A program made the translations under genes and the position numbers. From positions 97,502-161,501 of the forward strand of contig CAZTNA010000007.1 in assembly GCA_964615305.1 (NCBI GenBank): a DNA stretch of 64,000 nt. The letters are read 5' to 3'. The notes beneath the pieces are model-generated. The model did no database searches and was not told the origin of the DNA. It was given only the letters and a program-made list of their open reading frames with translations. Shown here in pieces: positions 34,701 to 42,461 of the stretch. Source of the stretch: Bog-950 sp964615305. GTDB lineage: Bacteria; Bacteroidota; Bacteroidia; Chitinophagales; LD1. Every line of letters begins with the position of its first letter. Position 1 is the first letter of the stretch.

Positions 34701-36304
34701 CGGCTTACAACCCGCTCCATGTATATTTCTTTCCGGGAGATTATGATGTAACGCTAGTGTCGTGGGATTCATCAGGTTGCTTTGATTCAATTACTTATGT
34801 TGATTTAATTCGAGTTCGGGGGCCGGTTGGAAATTTTACAGCCACTCCAGATAGTGGCTGTGTTCCACTAACAATAAGCATTAGCGGCACTACCCAGTCA
34901 ACGGTTTCTATGGTAGCTGATTTAGGAGATGGAACGGCTTTTCAGGATTCCATTAATGTATCACACACTTACGGCCAGGAAGGCTATTACTACCCTGTTT
35001 ACACGCTTACAGACAGTGTGGGTTGTACCGTTGCATATCCTGTTGATACAATTGTAGTAGGCCTTATCCCCTACCCCGGATTACCTGACGACACTACTGT
35101 ATGCAGAGGCAACTATGTACAGTTTGATTTGCTGTTGGGCGATCACTTTCAATGGTCAGCTAATCAAACACCAAACTATTTGAACTGCGATACCTGTAGC
35201 AATCCTGTGGCATCAGCATTAGATACCATTACCTACTATGTAACAGCTTCAACAAATATAGGATGTGTAGCTAGCGATACCATAGTAGTAAACGTAGATG
35301 CCTTGCCACTCATTTTCCCTGGAATAGCTTTTCGTATTTGCCCTAATGATACATTACAACTGAGTGCCGGGCCAAATGTTGCTTCAGCATTTTGGTCTCC
35401 TAATTTATATATGGATGACTCTACGATTGTGAATCCGCTGGTGTGGCCGCCAGACAGCATGATTTACCGGGTTACCGGGTTTAACTCAACCGGTTGTTCG
35501 ATTTCGCGTATTGTACGGGTGTGGGTAATACAAGATGTAGTTGCCGAATTAGCTGTAACAGATACATTGGTTTGCGATGGTGGACGCATACAGTTAGGAG
35601 TAAAAGTTTTGGAAGCGTCAGTAAATGATACTTCGTTCCAATGGCGGCCCGCTACATACTTAAATTCAAGCATAATTGACAACCCTGTGTTAGACGCGCC
35701 AACCGGGGATTATTTATACACTGTAATAGTTAGCAGTAACACCTGTAAAGCAGATACAGACACCGTACATGTTACCATAGCTCCTAACCCATCGGTAGAA
35801 GCAGGCGATAATCAAACTGTTACTGAGGGTACAGAAATTCGACTGTATGCATCATCGCCCGATGATGTTACTTATGAATGGCAGCCTAAAGATGCCATGA
35901 CATGCACTGACTGCCGGCTACCCTATTTAACAGCTACGCAAAATCAAACCATACCGGTTATTGTTACCAACCAATGGGGTTGCAAAGACACCGCATACGT
36001 TGAAATAAAGGTTGTGTCATGCGACCCGGAAATGATTTTTGTTCCTAATACATTTACACCAAATAATGATGGATTGAACGATGTGCTACGAGTACGAGGT
36101 ATAGGTTTGCGATCGTTGGAGTATTTCCGGGTATTTGACAGATGGGGTAAGTTGGTGTATACCACCACCAACCTAAGCGAAGGATGGGATGGAAAGATAA
36201 GCGGTAAAGAAGCCGATGTAGCCACTTATGTGTATTTAGCTAAAGGCGTTTGCAGTAACGGGCATACCCTTGAAAAATCGGGTAACGTAACGTTGGTTCG
36301 TTAA
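31724..36304 (+). CDS. PKD-repeat surface protein with type B T9SS (gliding-motility-like) sorting domain
   Basis: 1526-aa exported protein. A signal segment (FTLILFLCISVAHNMSAQ, about 26-43) follows a basic leader; the GTG at 31724 is the first in-frame start, a GTG at 31784 is a plausible shorter one, and the ATG at 31729 is out of frame. Residues about 44-1120 hold 13 PKD-like domains of about 80-90 aa recognised by WxFGDG-x-(S/T)-x-(S/T)-x2-NPxHxY motifs; beta domains follow. The final 85 residues (FVPNTFTPNNDGLNDVL, FRVFDRWGKLVY, GWDGK) are a type B C-terminal sorting domain. Probably an adhesin or matrix protein. It sits directly upstream of rplD where rpsJ-rplC would normally be. Confidence 0.9.
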   Translation: MRCNSLKKKLHLTDKKNKLRVRRKFTLILFLCISVAHNMSAQLNCQFSSSALFGCPPLVVNFTDQSTGNPTTYWWDFDNGNTSTNQNPTTSYSAAGIYNVIHAVSDGVSSDTQVLQIRVFLPATVNFTSADNHGCIFPCHTVNFTNQTIPGESPVTQYVWDYGDGSLPQTGYNTSHCYNTVGSYDVTLVARDSNNCQTSKILPGFVVIGLNPQANATANPTQSCNSPQVVSFTGNGTSSNGVLTYNWYFGNGGNSSLQNPTNVYVSGIYDPMLIVTDTLGCQDTAFLQISVTDVDAGFTATSNNACNGVPIQFTDTSNFATSWQWNFGDGNSSTQQNPLHTYTANGTYTVTLTVTYGPCTDTETQTNYITVTDPVAFTFSADDTLACTAPHTVNFTSNVSGVAGGYLWDFGDGTTSTSANPSHTYTANGTYTVTLSVANSSGCYNTQTLSTSVTVGSLQASFTIDSTMGCTPLTVRFTNTSVSNVPITSFEYFFGDGTFSTGANPVHIYNAAGQYTPELIVTNAEGCIDTFTYSGTINVGQSLNPSFTATPLVQCVNQLVTFTNLTQGGSASTIYTWDFGDGTTSNLVNPTHAYTDTGFYDITLTVINQGCSNDTIKIRYIEIVVPKADFYFDFDCTNPTTVAFYDTSQGADTWLWDFGDGTSSNQQNPVHTFPSQAIYTVQLTVTNFTTGCTDSLVRDIPIGTPNAGFTADTFSGCMPLQVRFTDTSTFASSWLWYFGDGSTSTLQNPAHIYTDTGRYTVSLVINPVDSCSDSITYTNYITVYGIKSKIGADPISGCVPLTVNFTDTSSSYMGSIVSYLWTFNTGDSSFVANPTYTFDTARTFSIRLITTDSRGCSATASRFITTYHVTANFISDTAVCPGEVVNFINLSTGGASQFVWDFGDGTTSTQQSPSHFYTNSGNYSVSLISTRTNPTCSDTLVIPNFLNVDTPVADFFVTTTFAPCPPFPVQFFNTTNRTDLNWLWRFGDGDTSTAYNPLHVYFFPGDYDVTLVSWDSSGCFDSITYVDLIRVRGPVGNFTATPDSGCVPLTISISGTTQSTVSMVADLGDGTAFQDSINVSHTYGQEGYYYPVYTLTDSVGCTVAYPVDTIVVGLIPYPGLPDDTTVCRGNYVQFDLLLGDHFQWSANQTPNYLNCDTCSNPVASALDTITYYVTASTNIGCVASDTIVVNVDALPLIFPGIAFRICPNDTLQLSAGPNVASAFWSPNLYMDDSTIVNPLVWPPDSMIYRVTGFNSTGCSISRIVRVWVIQDVVAELAVTDTLVCDGGRIQLGVKVLEASVNDTSFQWRPATYLNSSIIDNPVLDAPTGDYLYTVIVSSNTCKADTDTVHVTIAPNPSVEAGDNQTVTEGTEIRLYASSPDDVTYEWQPKDAMTCTDCRLPYLTATQNQTIPVIVTNQWGCKDTAYVEIKVVSCDPEMIFVPNTFTPNNDGLNDVLRVRGIGLRSLEYFRVFDRWGKLVYTTTNLSEGWDGKISGKEADVATYVYLAKGVCSNGHTLEKSGNVTLVR

Positions 36305-36339
36305 GGTTTAGCACTACTCTCAACTTTTTAGCATAAACA

Positions 36340-36370
36340 TTTGCAACTCTGCCCTTAAAAGATATTTTTG
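36340..36370 (+). promoter_or_regulatory. Promoter of the rplD-rplW-rplB-rpsS-rplV operon
   Basis: TTTG (36340-36343), 19-bp spacer, TATTTTTG (36363-36370): a full match to TTTG / TAnnTTTG. The rplD ATG is 48 bp downstream. Its presence shows that rplD is the real first gene of this unit. Confidence 0.8.
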
Positions 36371-36418
36371 CGTTCCTTTTTGAAAAATAGAGGATAAAAC
36401 ACGTTAAAATTCAGTGTT

Positions 36419-37051
36419 ATGAACGTAAAAGTATTGAACAAAGACGGGAAAGAAACCGGCAGAGAAATTAACCTACCAGATGCAATTTTCGGCATTGAGC
36501 CGAATGACCATGCGGTATATCTTTCTGTAAAATCATACCTGGCTGCGCAGCGTCAGGGAACTCACAAATCGAAAGAAAAGTGGGAAGTAGCCCGCACAAC
36601 CAAGAAAGCATTTCGCCAAAAAGGTACAGGTGGTGCTCGTAGAGGCAGCATGAAAGCGCCTGGATTAAAAGGTGGAGGCCGTGCGTTTGGACCTAAGCCA
36701 CACACCTATGATTTAAAGGTGAACAAAAAAGTAAAAGATCTTGCTAAGAAGAGCGCACTTACTTATAAAGCCAAAGACGGAAATTTGATAGTTGTAGAAA
36801 ACTTCAATTTCGAAACTCCTAAAACAAAGGCTTTTGCTGCTGTAATTACAGGTTTAAACTTAAAAGGCACCAAGAGTGTTTTTGTTCTTGATAAAGCTGA
36901 TAAGAACACAGTTTTATCAGCCCGCAATTACCCAACAGCTCAGTTGTTGGATACCGCCAACCTGAACATTTTTGACATTATGAATTGTAAAAAACTGGTG
37001 CTTAGTGAAGCCGCAGTTAAAGCAATAGAATCTAATTTCTCTAACAATTAA
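36419..37051 (+). CDS. rplD: 50S ribosomal protein L4
   Basis: Ribosomal protein L4, 210 aa, full length. The long internal loop that lines the exit tunnel is seen as RQKGTGGARRGSMKAPGLKGGGRAFGPKPHTY (residues about 70-101), and the C-terminal domain has NLNIFDIMNCKKLVLSEAAV. It opens a five-gene ribosomal block. In other bacteria rpsJ and rplC precede rplD; here the preceding gene is an unrelated 4.6-kb PKD protein and rplD has its own promoter. Confidence 0.97.
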   Translation: MNVKVLNKDGKETGREINLPDAIFGIEPNDHAVYLSVKSYLAAQRQGTHKSKEKWEVARTTKKAFRQKGTGGARRGSMKAPGLKGGGRAFGPKPHTYDLKVNKKVKDLAKKSALTYKAKDGNLIVVENFNFETPKTKAFAAVITGLNLKGTKSVFVLDKADKNTVLSARNYPTAQLLDTANLNIFDIMNCKKLVLSEAAVKAIESNFSNN

Positions 37052-37055
37052 TTTA

Positions 37056-37070
37056 TAGGAGGATAACCCA
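37056..37070 (+). promoter_or_regulatory. Strong Shine-Dalgarno of rplW
   Basis: AGGAGG at 37057-37062, 7 nt before the ATG at 37070. Nearly all other starts in the window lack any such purine run, in line with the phylum, so this site is conspicuous. Confidence 0.6.
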
Positions 37071-37366
37071 TGGCTACTAACGTTTTAATAAAGCCCATTA
37101 TTTCAGAAAAATCTACCAAAAGCAGCGAAAAGTTAAGCCGCTATGCTTTTAAAGTAAATCGCGAAGCCAATAAGTTGGAAATAAAGAAGGCAGTAGAAAC
37201 CACCTACAGTGTTCAAGTAGAAGACGTAAACACTGTGGTAACGGTAGGAAAGTCAAAAGTACGTCAAACTAAAAAAGGTATTGCTTATGGTATGAAAGCA
37301 CCATATAAAAAAGCGTACGTTACACTTAAAAAAGGCGAAACCATAGATTTCTATGGTAACGTATAA
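37070..37366 (+). CDS. rplW: 50S ribosomal protein L23
   Basis: Ribosomal protein L23, 98 aa, at the tunnel exit and docking site for trigger factor and SRP. Recognised from VLIKPIISEKSTKSSEKLSRYAF, EIKKAVETTYSVQVEDVNT and the KKAYVTLKKGETIDFY end. Second gene of the block, with 18 bp to rplD and a consensus Shine-Dalgarno. Confidence 0.96.
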   Translation: MATNVLIKPIISEKSTKSSEKLSRYAFKVNREANKLEIKKAVETTYSVQVEDVNTVVTVGKSKVRQTKKGIAYGMKAPYKKAYVTLKKGETIDFYGNV

Positions 37367-37437
37367 AAATATTCTTTAACTAAAGTGGAACCCTCCACCA
37401 CTGATAATAAAAACAGAGGAAGTAAAAAAGAATAAAC

Positions 37438-38262
37438 ATGGGAATTAAAAAATACCGCCCAACAACCCCGAGCATGAGGTTCACAGAACTGCTCACGTTC
37501 GATGAATTAACAACTAACAGACCTGAGAAAACGTTACTTGCTCCTAAAAAATCGAGTGGAGGGCGTAATAGCCGTGGCGAAATGACCATGCGCTATTTAG
37601 GTGGTGGCCACAAACAACGCTACCGTATTATCGATTTTAAGCGTAACAAATTTGATGTACCAGGTAAGGTTGCTTCTATTGAGTATGACCCTAACCGCAG
37701 TGCATTTATTGCTTTGATAAATTATCCGGATGGTGAAAAGAGATACATTCTTGCACCCAACGGATTGAAAGTTGGACAAACTGTTTTATCTGGTAAAAGC
37801 GCAGCTCCTGATTTAGGAAATACTCTTCCACTTTCCGAAATACCGCTTGGTGCTATTATTCACAATATTGAACTCTATCCTGGTCGCGGTGGAAGCATAG
37901 TTCGCAGCGCGGGTACTTCTGCACAACTTTTAGCAAAAGAAGAAAGATATGCTGTTGTTAAGTTTCCTTCTGGCGAAACACGTAAAATTTTATTGGTTTG
38001 CACAGCTACAATTGGTACAGTTTCTAATGGAGACCACAACCTTCAAAGCTATGGTAAAGCCGGAAGAAAACGTTGGCTAGGCCGCAGACCTCGCAATCGT
38101 GCAGTAGCTATGAACCCTGTTGACCATCCGATGGGTGGTGGAGAGGGAAGAGCTTCGGGAGGTCACCCACGCTCAAGAACCAACATAAAAGCGAAAGGTT
38201 ACAAGACCAGAACACCAAAGAAAGCATCTTCGCAATTTATTGTTCAAAAACGCACTAAGTAA
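37438..38262 (+). CDS. rplB: 50S ribosomal protein L2
   Basis: Ribosomal protein L2, 274 aa, essential for peptidyl-transferase centre assembly. MGIKKYRPTTPSMRF at the start, GGGHKQRYRIIDFKR, and the conserved MNPVDHPMGGGEGRASGGHP segment with the functionally important histidine. Third gene of the block; the 71-bp gap to rplW is longer than usual but shows no terminator. Confidence 0.98.
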   Translation: MGIKKYRPTTPSMRFTELLTFDELTTNRPEKTLLAPKKSSGGRNSRGEMTMRYLGGGHKQRYRIIDFKRNKFDVPGKVASIEYDPNRSAFIALINYPDGEKRYILAPNGLKVGQTVLSGKSAAPDLGNTLPLSEIPLGAIIHNIELYPGRGGSIVRSAGTSAQLLAKEERYAVVKFPSGETRKILLVCTATIGTVSNGDHNLQSYGKAGRKRWLGRRPRNRAVAMNPVDHPMGGGEGRASGGHPRSRTNIKAKGYKTRTPKKASSQFIVQKRTK

Positions 38263-38295
38263 TTAAATCTAAAACATCAATAATCAAAATATACG

Positions 38296-38565
38296 ATGGC
38301 ACGTTCAGTAAAAAAAGGACCTTATGTTCAGTTTAAACTTTCTAAGAAAGTTGACAAAATGAACAGCGGTGGTAAAAAAACGGTAGTTAAAACATGGAGC
38401 CGCGGCTCAATGATAGTTCCTGAAATGGTTGGTCACACATTTGCAGTACACAACGGAAACAAGTTTATTCCGGTTTATGTTACAGAAAACATGGTTGGCC
38501 ATAAATTAGGTGAGTTCTCTCCTACCCGTGTTTTCAAAGGACATTCATCAAGTAAAATTAAGTAA
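38296..38565 (+). CDS. rpsS: 30S ribosomal protein S19
   Basis: Ribosomal protein S19, 89 aa. MARSVKKGPYVQFKLSKKV start, TWSRGSMIVPEMVGHTFAVHNG, and the GEFSPTRVFKGHSS end are diagnostic. Fourth gene of the block. Confidence 0.97.
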   Translation: MARSVKKGPYVQFKLSKKVDKMNSGGKKTVVKTWSRGSMIVPEMVGHTFAVHNGNKFIPVYVTENMVGHKLGEFSPTRVFKGHSSSKIK

Positions 38566-38593
38566 GTATTCAACCAAGTTTAATCTATAAGAA

Positions 38594-38986
38594 ATGGAAG
38601 CAGTTGCACATTTAAGAAATAACCCCACCAGCACACGTAAAATGCGTTTGGTAGCTGACCTTATTCGTGGTAAAAAAGTTTATGAAGCTATCACCATACT
38701 GAAGTTCAGTAAGCAGGAAGCATCTGTAAAGCTTGAAAAGCTTTTAAAGAGCGCTATCAACAACTGGGAACAAAAAAATGATGGTGCCCGACCTGAAGAT
38801 AGTGATTTAATTGTAAAAGAAATTCAGGTTAATGCCGGAACAATGATTAAGCGCTTTCTACCAGCACCTCAGGGTAGAGCTTACCGGTTACGCAAAAGAA
38901 GTAACCACGTAACTATTAAAGTTGATAGTAAAAATGCAGCTCCAGTAGTTGCAGAAGCAACAGCAACTGAAGAAGTAGCAGCATAA
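38594..38986 (+). CDS. rplV: 50S ribosomal protein L22
   Basis: Ribosomal protein L22, 130 aa. LRNNPTSTRKMRLVADLIRGKKV, the beta-hairpin region with RFLPAPQGRAYRLRKRSNHVTI, and a non-conserved Ala/Val/Glu-rich tail of about 20 residues (from about 111). Last gene of the block. rpsC, rplP and the rest of the S10/spc series, which normally follow, are absent: a strong terminator comes 20-30 bp after the stop. Confidence 0.97.
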   Translation: MEAVAHLRNNPTSTRKMRLVADLIRGKKVYEAITILKFSKQEASVKLEKLLKSAINNWEQKNDGARPEDSDLIVKEIQVNAGTMIKRFLPAPQGRAYRLRKRSNHVTIKVDSKNAAPVVAEATATEEVAA

Positions 38987-39008
38987 TTAACAGCAAAAAC
39001 TCACTACT

Positions 39009-39038
39009 GAAGGAACCTAAACGGGTTCCTTTTTTTTT
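39009..39038 (+). terminator. Strong intrinsic terminator after rplV
   Basis: Stem AGGAACC/GGTTCCT (39011-39017 with 39024-39030, extendable by A-T and G-T pairs), 6-nt loop, then a run of eight T. It closes the rplD-rplV operon. Confidence 0.9.
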
Positions 39039-39104
39039 GCCCCTTTAAACTTTTTCATAATTTCTGAGTCAGTAGCAGCAAACTAATTCACTCAAAACTT
39101 TTTT

Positions 39105-39129
39105 CCGTTATAAGCTGATAACGGTTTTT
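39105..39129 (+). terminator. Second hairpin with T-run before the SBBP-repeat gene
   Basis: CCGTTAT/ATAACGG (39105-39111 with 39118-39124) with loop AAGCTG, followed by TTTTT. Either a back-up terminator for the ribosomal block or a structured leader of the next gene, whose ATG is 47 bp downstream. Confidence 0.5.
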
Positions 39130-39170
39130 CTATTTTCCGATTTTAATTGTTATCCCACTTTTACCATTAC

Positions 39171-42068
39171 ATGAACAAACTATTACTTTCTCTTCTTGTA
39201 ACTATTGCCTATCTAATATTACCCGCACAAACACTTACTCAGCAATGGGCAACTTCACTTGCCGGGATTGGTGACAATTCTGATAAGTTTAACGACTTCG
39301 AAGTTGACAATAACGGCAATACCTATGCTGTTGGTTTTACCTACAAACAGGGAAATGGAAAGGACTTTTTGTTTGTAAAATTTAATAGCACCGGAGACAC
39401 TGTTTTTACGCGCACATACGATGATGTGGGCAATGGCAATGATGAACTTGAGTCAGTTACCATGGACAATTCAGGGAATGTAATTGTCTGCGGCACATCT
39501 AAAACGCTTTATCGCAAAGACATTACCACTGCAAAGTTTGACATCAATGGAAACTTATTGTGGTGGAACAGTTACAATGGCCCCGGCAATTTGGATGACA
39601 ACGGAGTGGTGGTAAAATGCGATGCTGCAGGTAATATTTATGCCGGTGGCTACGGATACAATGCTATGCTGAATACAGATTTTATAGTGATCAAGTATTC
39701 GCCATCAGGCTCACAGCAGGCAGTTGGATTTTACAACGGTGCTGAAAATTTAAATGATGAGCTAAATGATTTGTTAATAGATGGCTCGGGTAATGTGATT
39801 GCTACAGGTCAGTCGCGCACATCGGGCAGTAAAGATGATTACGCAACGGTGAAGTGGAACTCTTCTTTGGCTCAACAGTGGACTGCTACACTAGATAATG
39901 CTAATAAAACCGACCGATCAAAAGCTGTTTTTATTGATGCTTCGAACAATGTTTATATAACTGGAAGAAGCGACAACGGGAATGATGATGACTATGTAAC
40001 TCAAAAACTAAATGGTAGCGATGGCACACAAATCTGGATAAAAGTATACGACTCAAATGGAGAAGACCAGGCTACATCAATTGCAGGAAACGATTCTATT
40101 GTTATTGTTACAGGCTCTCGCTTCAATGGTTTGCAAAAAGATATTCAAACAGTTGCATACCATCATACCAGTGGAAATGTTTTGTGGTCGAAAACTTATT
40201 CAAATGCCAACGGGAAAGATGAAGTAGCCAACCACATAACTATTGGATCAAATGGTGCAGTTGTAGTTACAGGCTCTACTAATATTTCAACTAGCTCTTT
40301 AGAAGATAACGATGTTTTGATTCTAGAATATGATATAGCAGGAAATCAACAAGGGGCTACAATTACCGGGGGTAGTTGGAGCAAAAACGATAACGGGGAG
40401 AAAAGTTGGGTAGAATCAAACGGCAACATTTATACCGTTGGCGGTCTTGCAAATACAACAACTATGAAAGATGCCTGGCTGTATAAACAAGATGCCGGGG
40501 GCGCTGCGTTACTTAATAAATTTTATCAGGGAGAGGGAGAGTTTACGGATAAAGCTACAACCTTAGCCCATAGCGGTGGCAGTGTTTTTGCGGCAGGTTA
40601 TGTTTACAGTTATGATGAAGACAAAAATTTTTGCACAGTAAAATACGATGCTTCAGGTAATGTTGTTTGGCAAAAATATTTTAACGGGCCCGATTCTGAC
40701 ACTGACGAGCCTGTTGCTATTGAAGGTGATGGGGCGGGTAATGTTTATGTAGCCGGCAGAAGCAAGAATGCGGATAACAACTACGATATGTTTTTGATAA
40801 AGTACAACAGCAATGGTGACACACTTTGGACAGAGAATTTTGATTTTGGGCTGTTGGGTGATGAAGAAGTTAAAGATATGGTAGTTAGTTCAACTGGTGA
40901 TGTTTACTTAACCGGTTTAGTTGATAATGATGTTACGGCAGCCACAAGTAATGATTTTTTGACTGTAAAAATTTCGTCTTCAGGCACATTTTTATGGATG
41001 GCTCAATTTAATGGTAGTGCTAATGGTGATGACAGAGCATATTCAATTACCCTCGATAACAATGAAAACGCCATAGTGGTTGGTAGAACCTGGAATGGCT
41101 CAGACTATGATATGCAAACAGTAAAGTATGATGCCGCTAACGGTTCTGAAACTTTACTAGGTTCTTATACATCAAATTTGGGAGATGATGTTCCCGAAAA
41201 AGTATTATTAGACAACAATGGTAATATCATAGTAGCCGCCACATCTGACCGGGATGTAACTGCTTCAACTGATCGGGATTTTTTAGTTGTAAAATATAGT
41301 AACAGCGGAACACAACTTTGGGCTCAAACTTATAATGGTGCAGGTACTGGCGATGATGATTTAAAAGATATGGTGATTGACCCAACTGGAAACATCTATG
41401 TTACCGGACAAAGTGATATGGACTCAACTAGTACCGACAATTTAGATTATACAACCATAAAATTCGATGCAACCGGAACTCAAGAATGGGTGGTTCATTA
41501 CAATGGTGGTGTGAGTGCTGACGATGCTTCTGAAGCTATCACTTTATTAAACAATGGAAACATTTGTGTAACAGGTCAAAGTGCTGAAAACTACATGGGA
41601 GTATTGAACAAGAATGCAACTACTATTGTTTATTCGCCTAACGGATCGCAACTCAGTTTAGCCACTTATGACGGAGTGCCAACTGGTGCAGATGCCGGTG
41701 AATCTGTGCTATTTTACAATGGAGCTATTTATGTGGGCGGGTATGGAACTTACACCACCGCCAACCAAAAAGATTTTTTGCTAATAAATTACGATTTAGC
41801 CGTTGGTATTTCAGAACACGAAACACCCATGAGTGTTTCTGTGTATCCGAATCCAACTAGATTCCAGTTTACGGTTAGTTTTACTGATTTAGGAATAGAT
41901 AACAACACTGAACTAATTGTGACTGATATTTCTGGTCGTAAAGTATTTTGGAGTACCCCCGATTCTGCAGTTCTTCAAGTGTTAACCGACAAGTGGAATT
42001 CAGGCGTGTATTTTTTACAAATTAAGTCAAGCCGCAACAGTTTTGAATCAAAAATCATTATTCAATAA
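39171..42068 (+). CDS. SBBP-type beta-propeller repeat surface protein with type A T9SS sorting domain
   Basis: Exported protein of 965 aa from the ATG at 39171, which directly precedes the signal peptide (NKLLLSLLVTIAYLILPAQ); a TTG at 39147 is less likely. At least a dozen SBBP-like blades of about 50-60 residues follow, each centred on D-x2-G-N-(I/V)-(Y/I)-(V/A)-x-G-(x)-S or a close variant (for example IDPTGNIYVTGQS, GDGAGNVYVAGRS) and each preceded by a W- or Y-rich strand. Residues from about 890 form a type A sorting domain (VYPNPTRFQFTVSF, SGVYFLQIKS, ending IIIQ). It heads a plus-strand cluster with a lipoprotein, a VTC-like polymerase, DUF4956 and DUF2490 genes at 9-bp or smaller spacings for the first four genes. 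Confidence 0.85.
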   Translation: MNKLLLSLLVTIAYLILPAQTLTQQWATSLAGIGDNSDKFNDFEVDNNGNTYAVGFTYKQGNGKDFLFVKFNSTGDTVFTRTYDDVGNGNDELESVTMDNSGNVIVCGTSKTLYRKDITTAKFDINGNLLWWNSYNGPGNLDDNGVVVKCDAAGNIYAGGYGYNAMLNTDFIVIKYSPSGSQQAVGFYNGAENLNDELNDLLIDGSGNVIATGQSRTSGSKDDYATVKWNSSLAQQWTATLDNANKTDRSKAVFIDASNNVYITGRSDNGNDDDYVTQKLNGSDGTQIWIKVYDSNGEDQATSIAGNDSIVIVTGSRFNGLQKDIQTVAYHHTSGNVLWSKTYSNANGKDEVANHITIGSNGAVVVTGSTNISTSSLEDNDVLILEYDIAGNQQGATITGGSWSKNDNGEKSWVESNGNIYTVGGLANTTTMKDAWLYKQDAGGAALLNKFYQGEGEFTDKATTLAHSGGSVFAAGYVYSYDEDKNFCTVKYDASGNVVWQKYFNGPDSDTDEPVAIEGDGAGNVYVAGRSKNADNNYDMFLIKYNSNGDTLWTENFDFGLLGDEEVKDMVVSSTGDVYLTGLVDNDVTAATSNDFLTVKISSSGTFLWMAQFNGSANGDDRAYSITLDNNENAIVVGRTWNGSDYDMQTVKYDAANGSETLLGSYTSNLGDDVPEKVLLDNNGNIIVAATSDRDVTASTDRDFLVVKYSNSGTQLWAQTYNGAGTGDDDLKDMVIDPTGNIYVTGQSDMDSTSTDNLDYTTIKFDATGTQEWVVHYNGGVSADDASEAITLLNNGNICVTGQSAENYMGVLNKNATTIVYSPNGSQLSLATYDGVPTGADAGESVLFYNGAIYVGGYGTYTTANQKDFLLINYDLAVGISEHETPMSVSVYPNPTRFQFTVSFTDLGIDNNTELIVTDISGRKVFWSTPDSAVLQVLTDKWNSGVYFLQIKSSRNSFESKIIIQ

Positions 42069-42077
42069 CACATAGAA

Positions 42078-42461
42078 ATGAAACAAATTGTATTGTTTGC
42101 TCTCGCATTAGCACTCATATCATCTTGCAAACAACTTCCAGGTGATGGCGGGCAAGGTACCATTCACGGCAAAGTGTTTGGTTACGATTTAAACAACTTT
42201 GGTTTAGTAACAGACTCTGGATACGTGCAGGACACTCGTGTGTTTATATCATATGGTGATAACACCTGGGCCGATGATGATGTACGAACCTCTTATACCG
42301 GAGAATATCTTTTCCCTTACCTGCACCCAGGCGATTACACTGTGTGGGTTCTAAACTTCTGCGACACCTGTACGCTCAACCAATCATACGATATCAGGCA
42401 TGTCACAATTTCTAAGCCTAAGGAAACAGTAGAAGTACCTGATCTGATAAATTTTTTCTAA
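42078..42461 (+). CDS. Lipoprotein with a carboxypeptidase-regulatory-like beta domain
   Basis: 127 aa. Signal peptide with lipobox ISSC (Cys17) and one beta domain (GTIHGKVFGYDLNN, DTRVFISYGDN, SYTGEYLFPYLHPGDYTVWVLN) of the type that forms transthyretin-like sandwiches. It contains a CDTCTL pair of cysteines. Starts 9 bp after the SBBP gene and its last base is the first base of the VTC gene start codon, so translation is likely coupled. Probably outer-membrane anchored; function unknown. Confidence 0.75.
   Translation: MKQIVLFALALALISSCKQLPGDGGQGTIHGKVFGYDLNNFGLVTDSGYVQDTRVFISYGDNTWADDDVRTSYTGEYLFPYLHPGDYTVWVLNFCDTCTLNQSYDIRHVTISKPKETVEVPDLINFF

Noticed and set aside
36305..39160. Mobile element as the cause of the split S10 operon
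   Set aside because: No transposase, integrase, inverted ends or target duplication seen at either junction.
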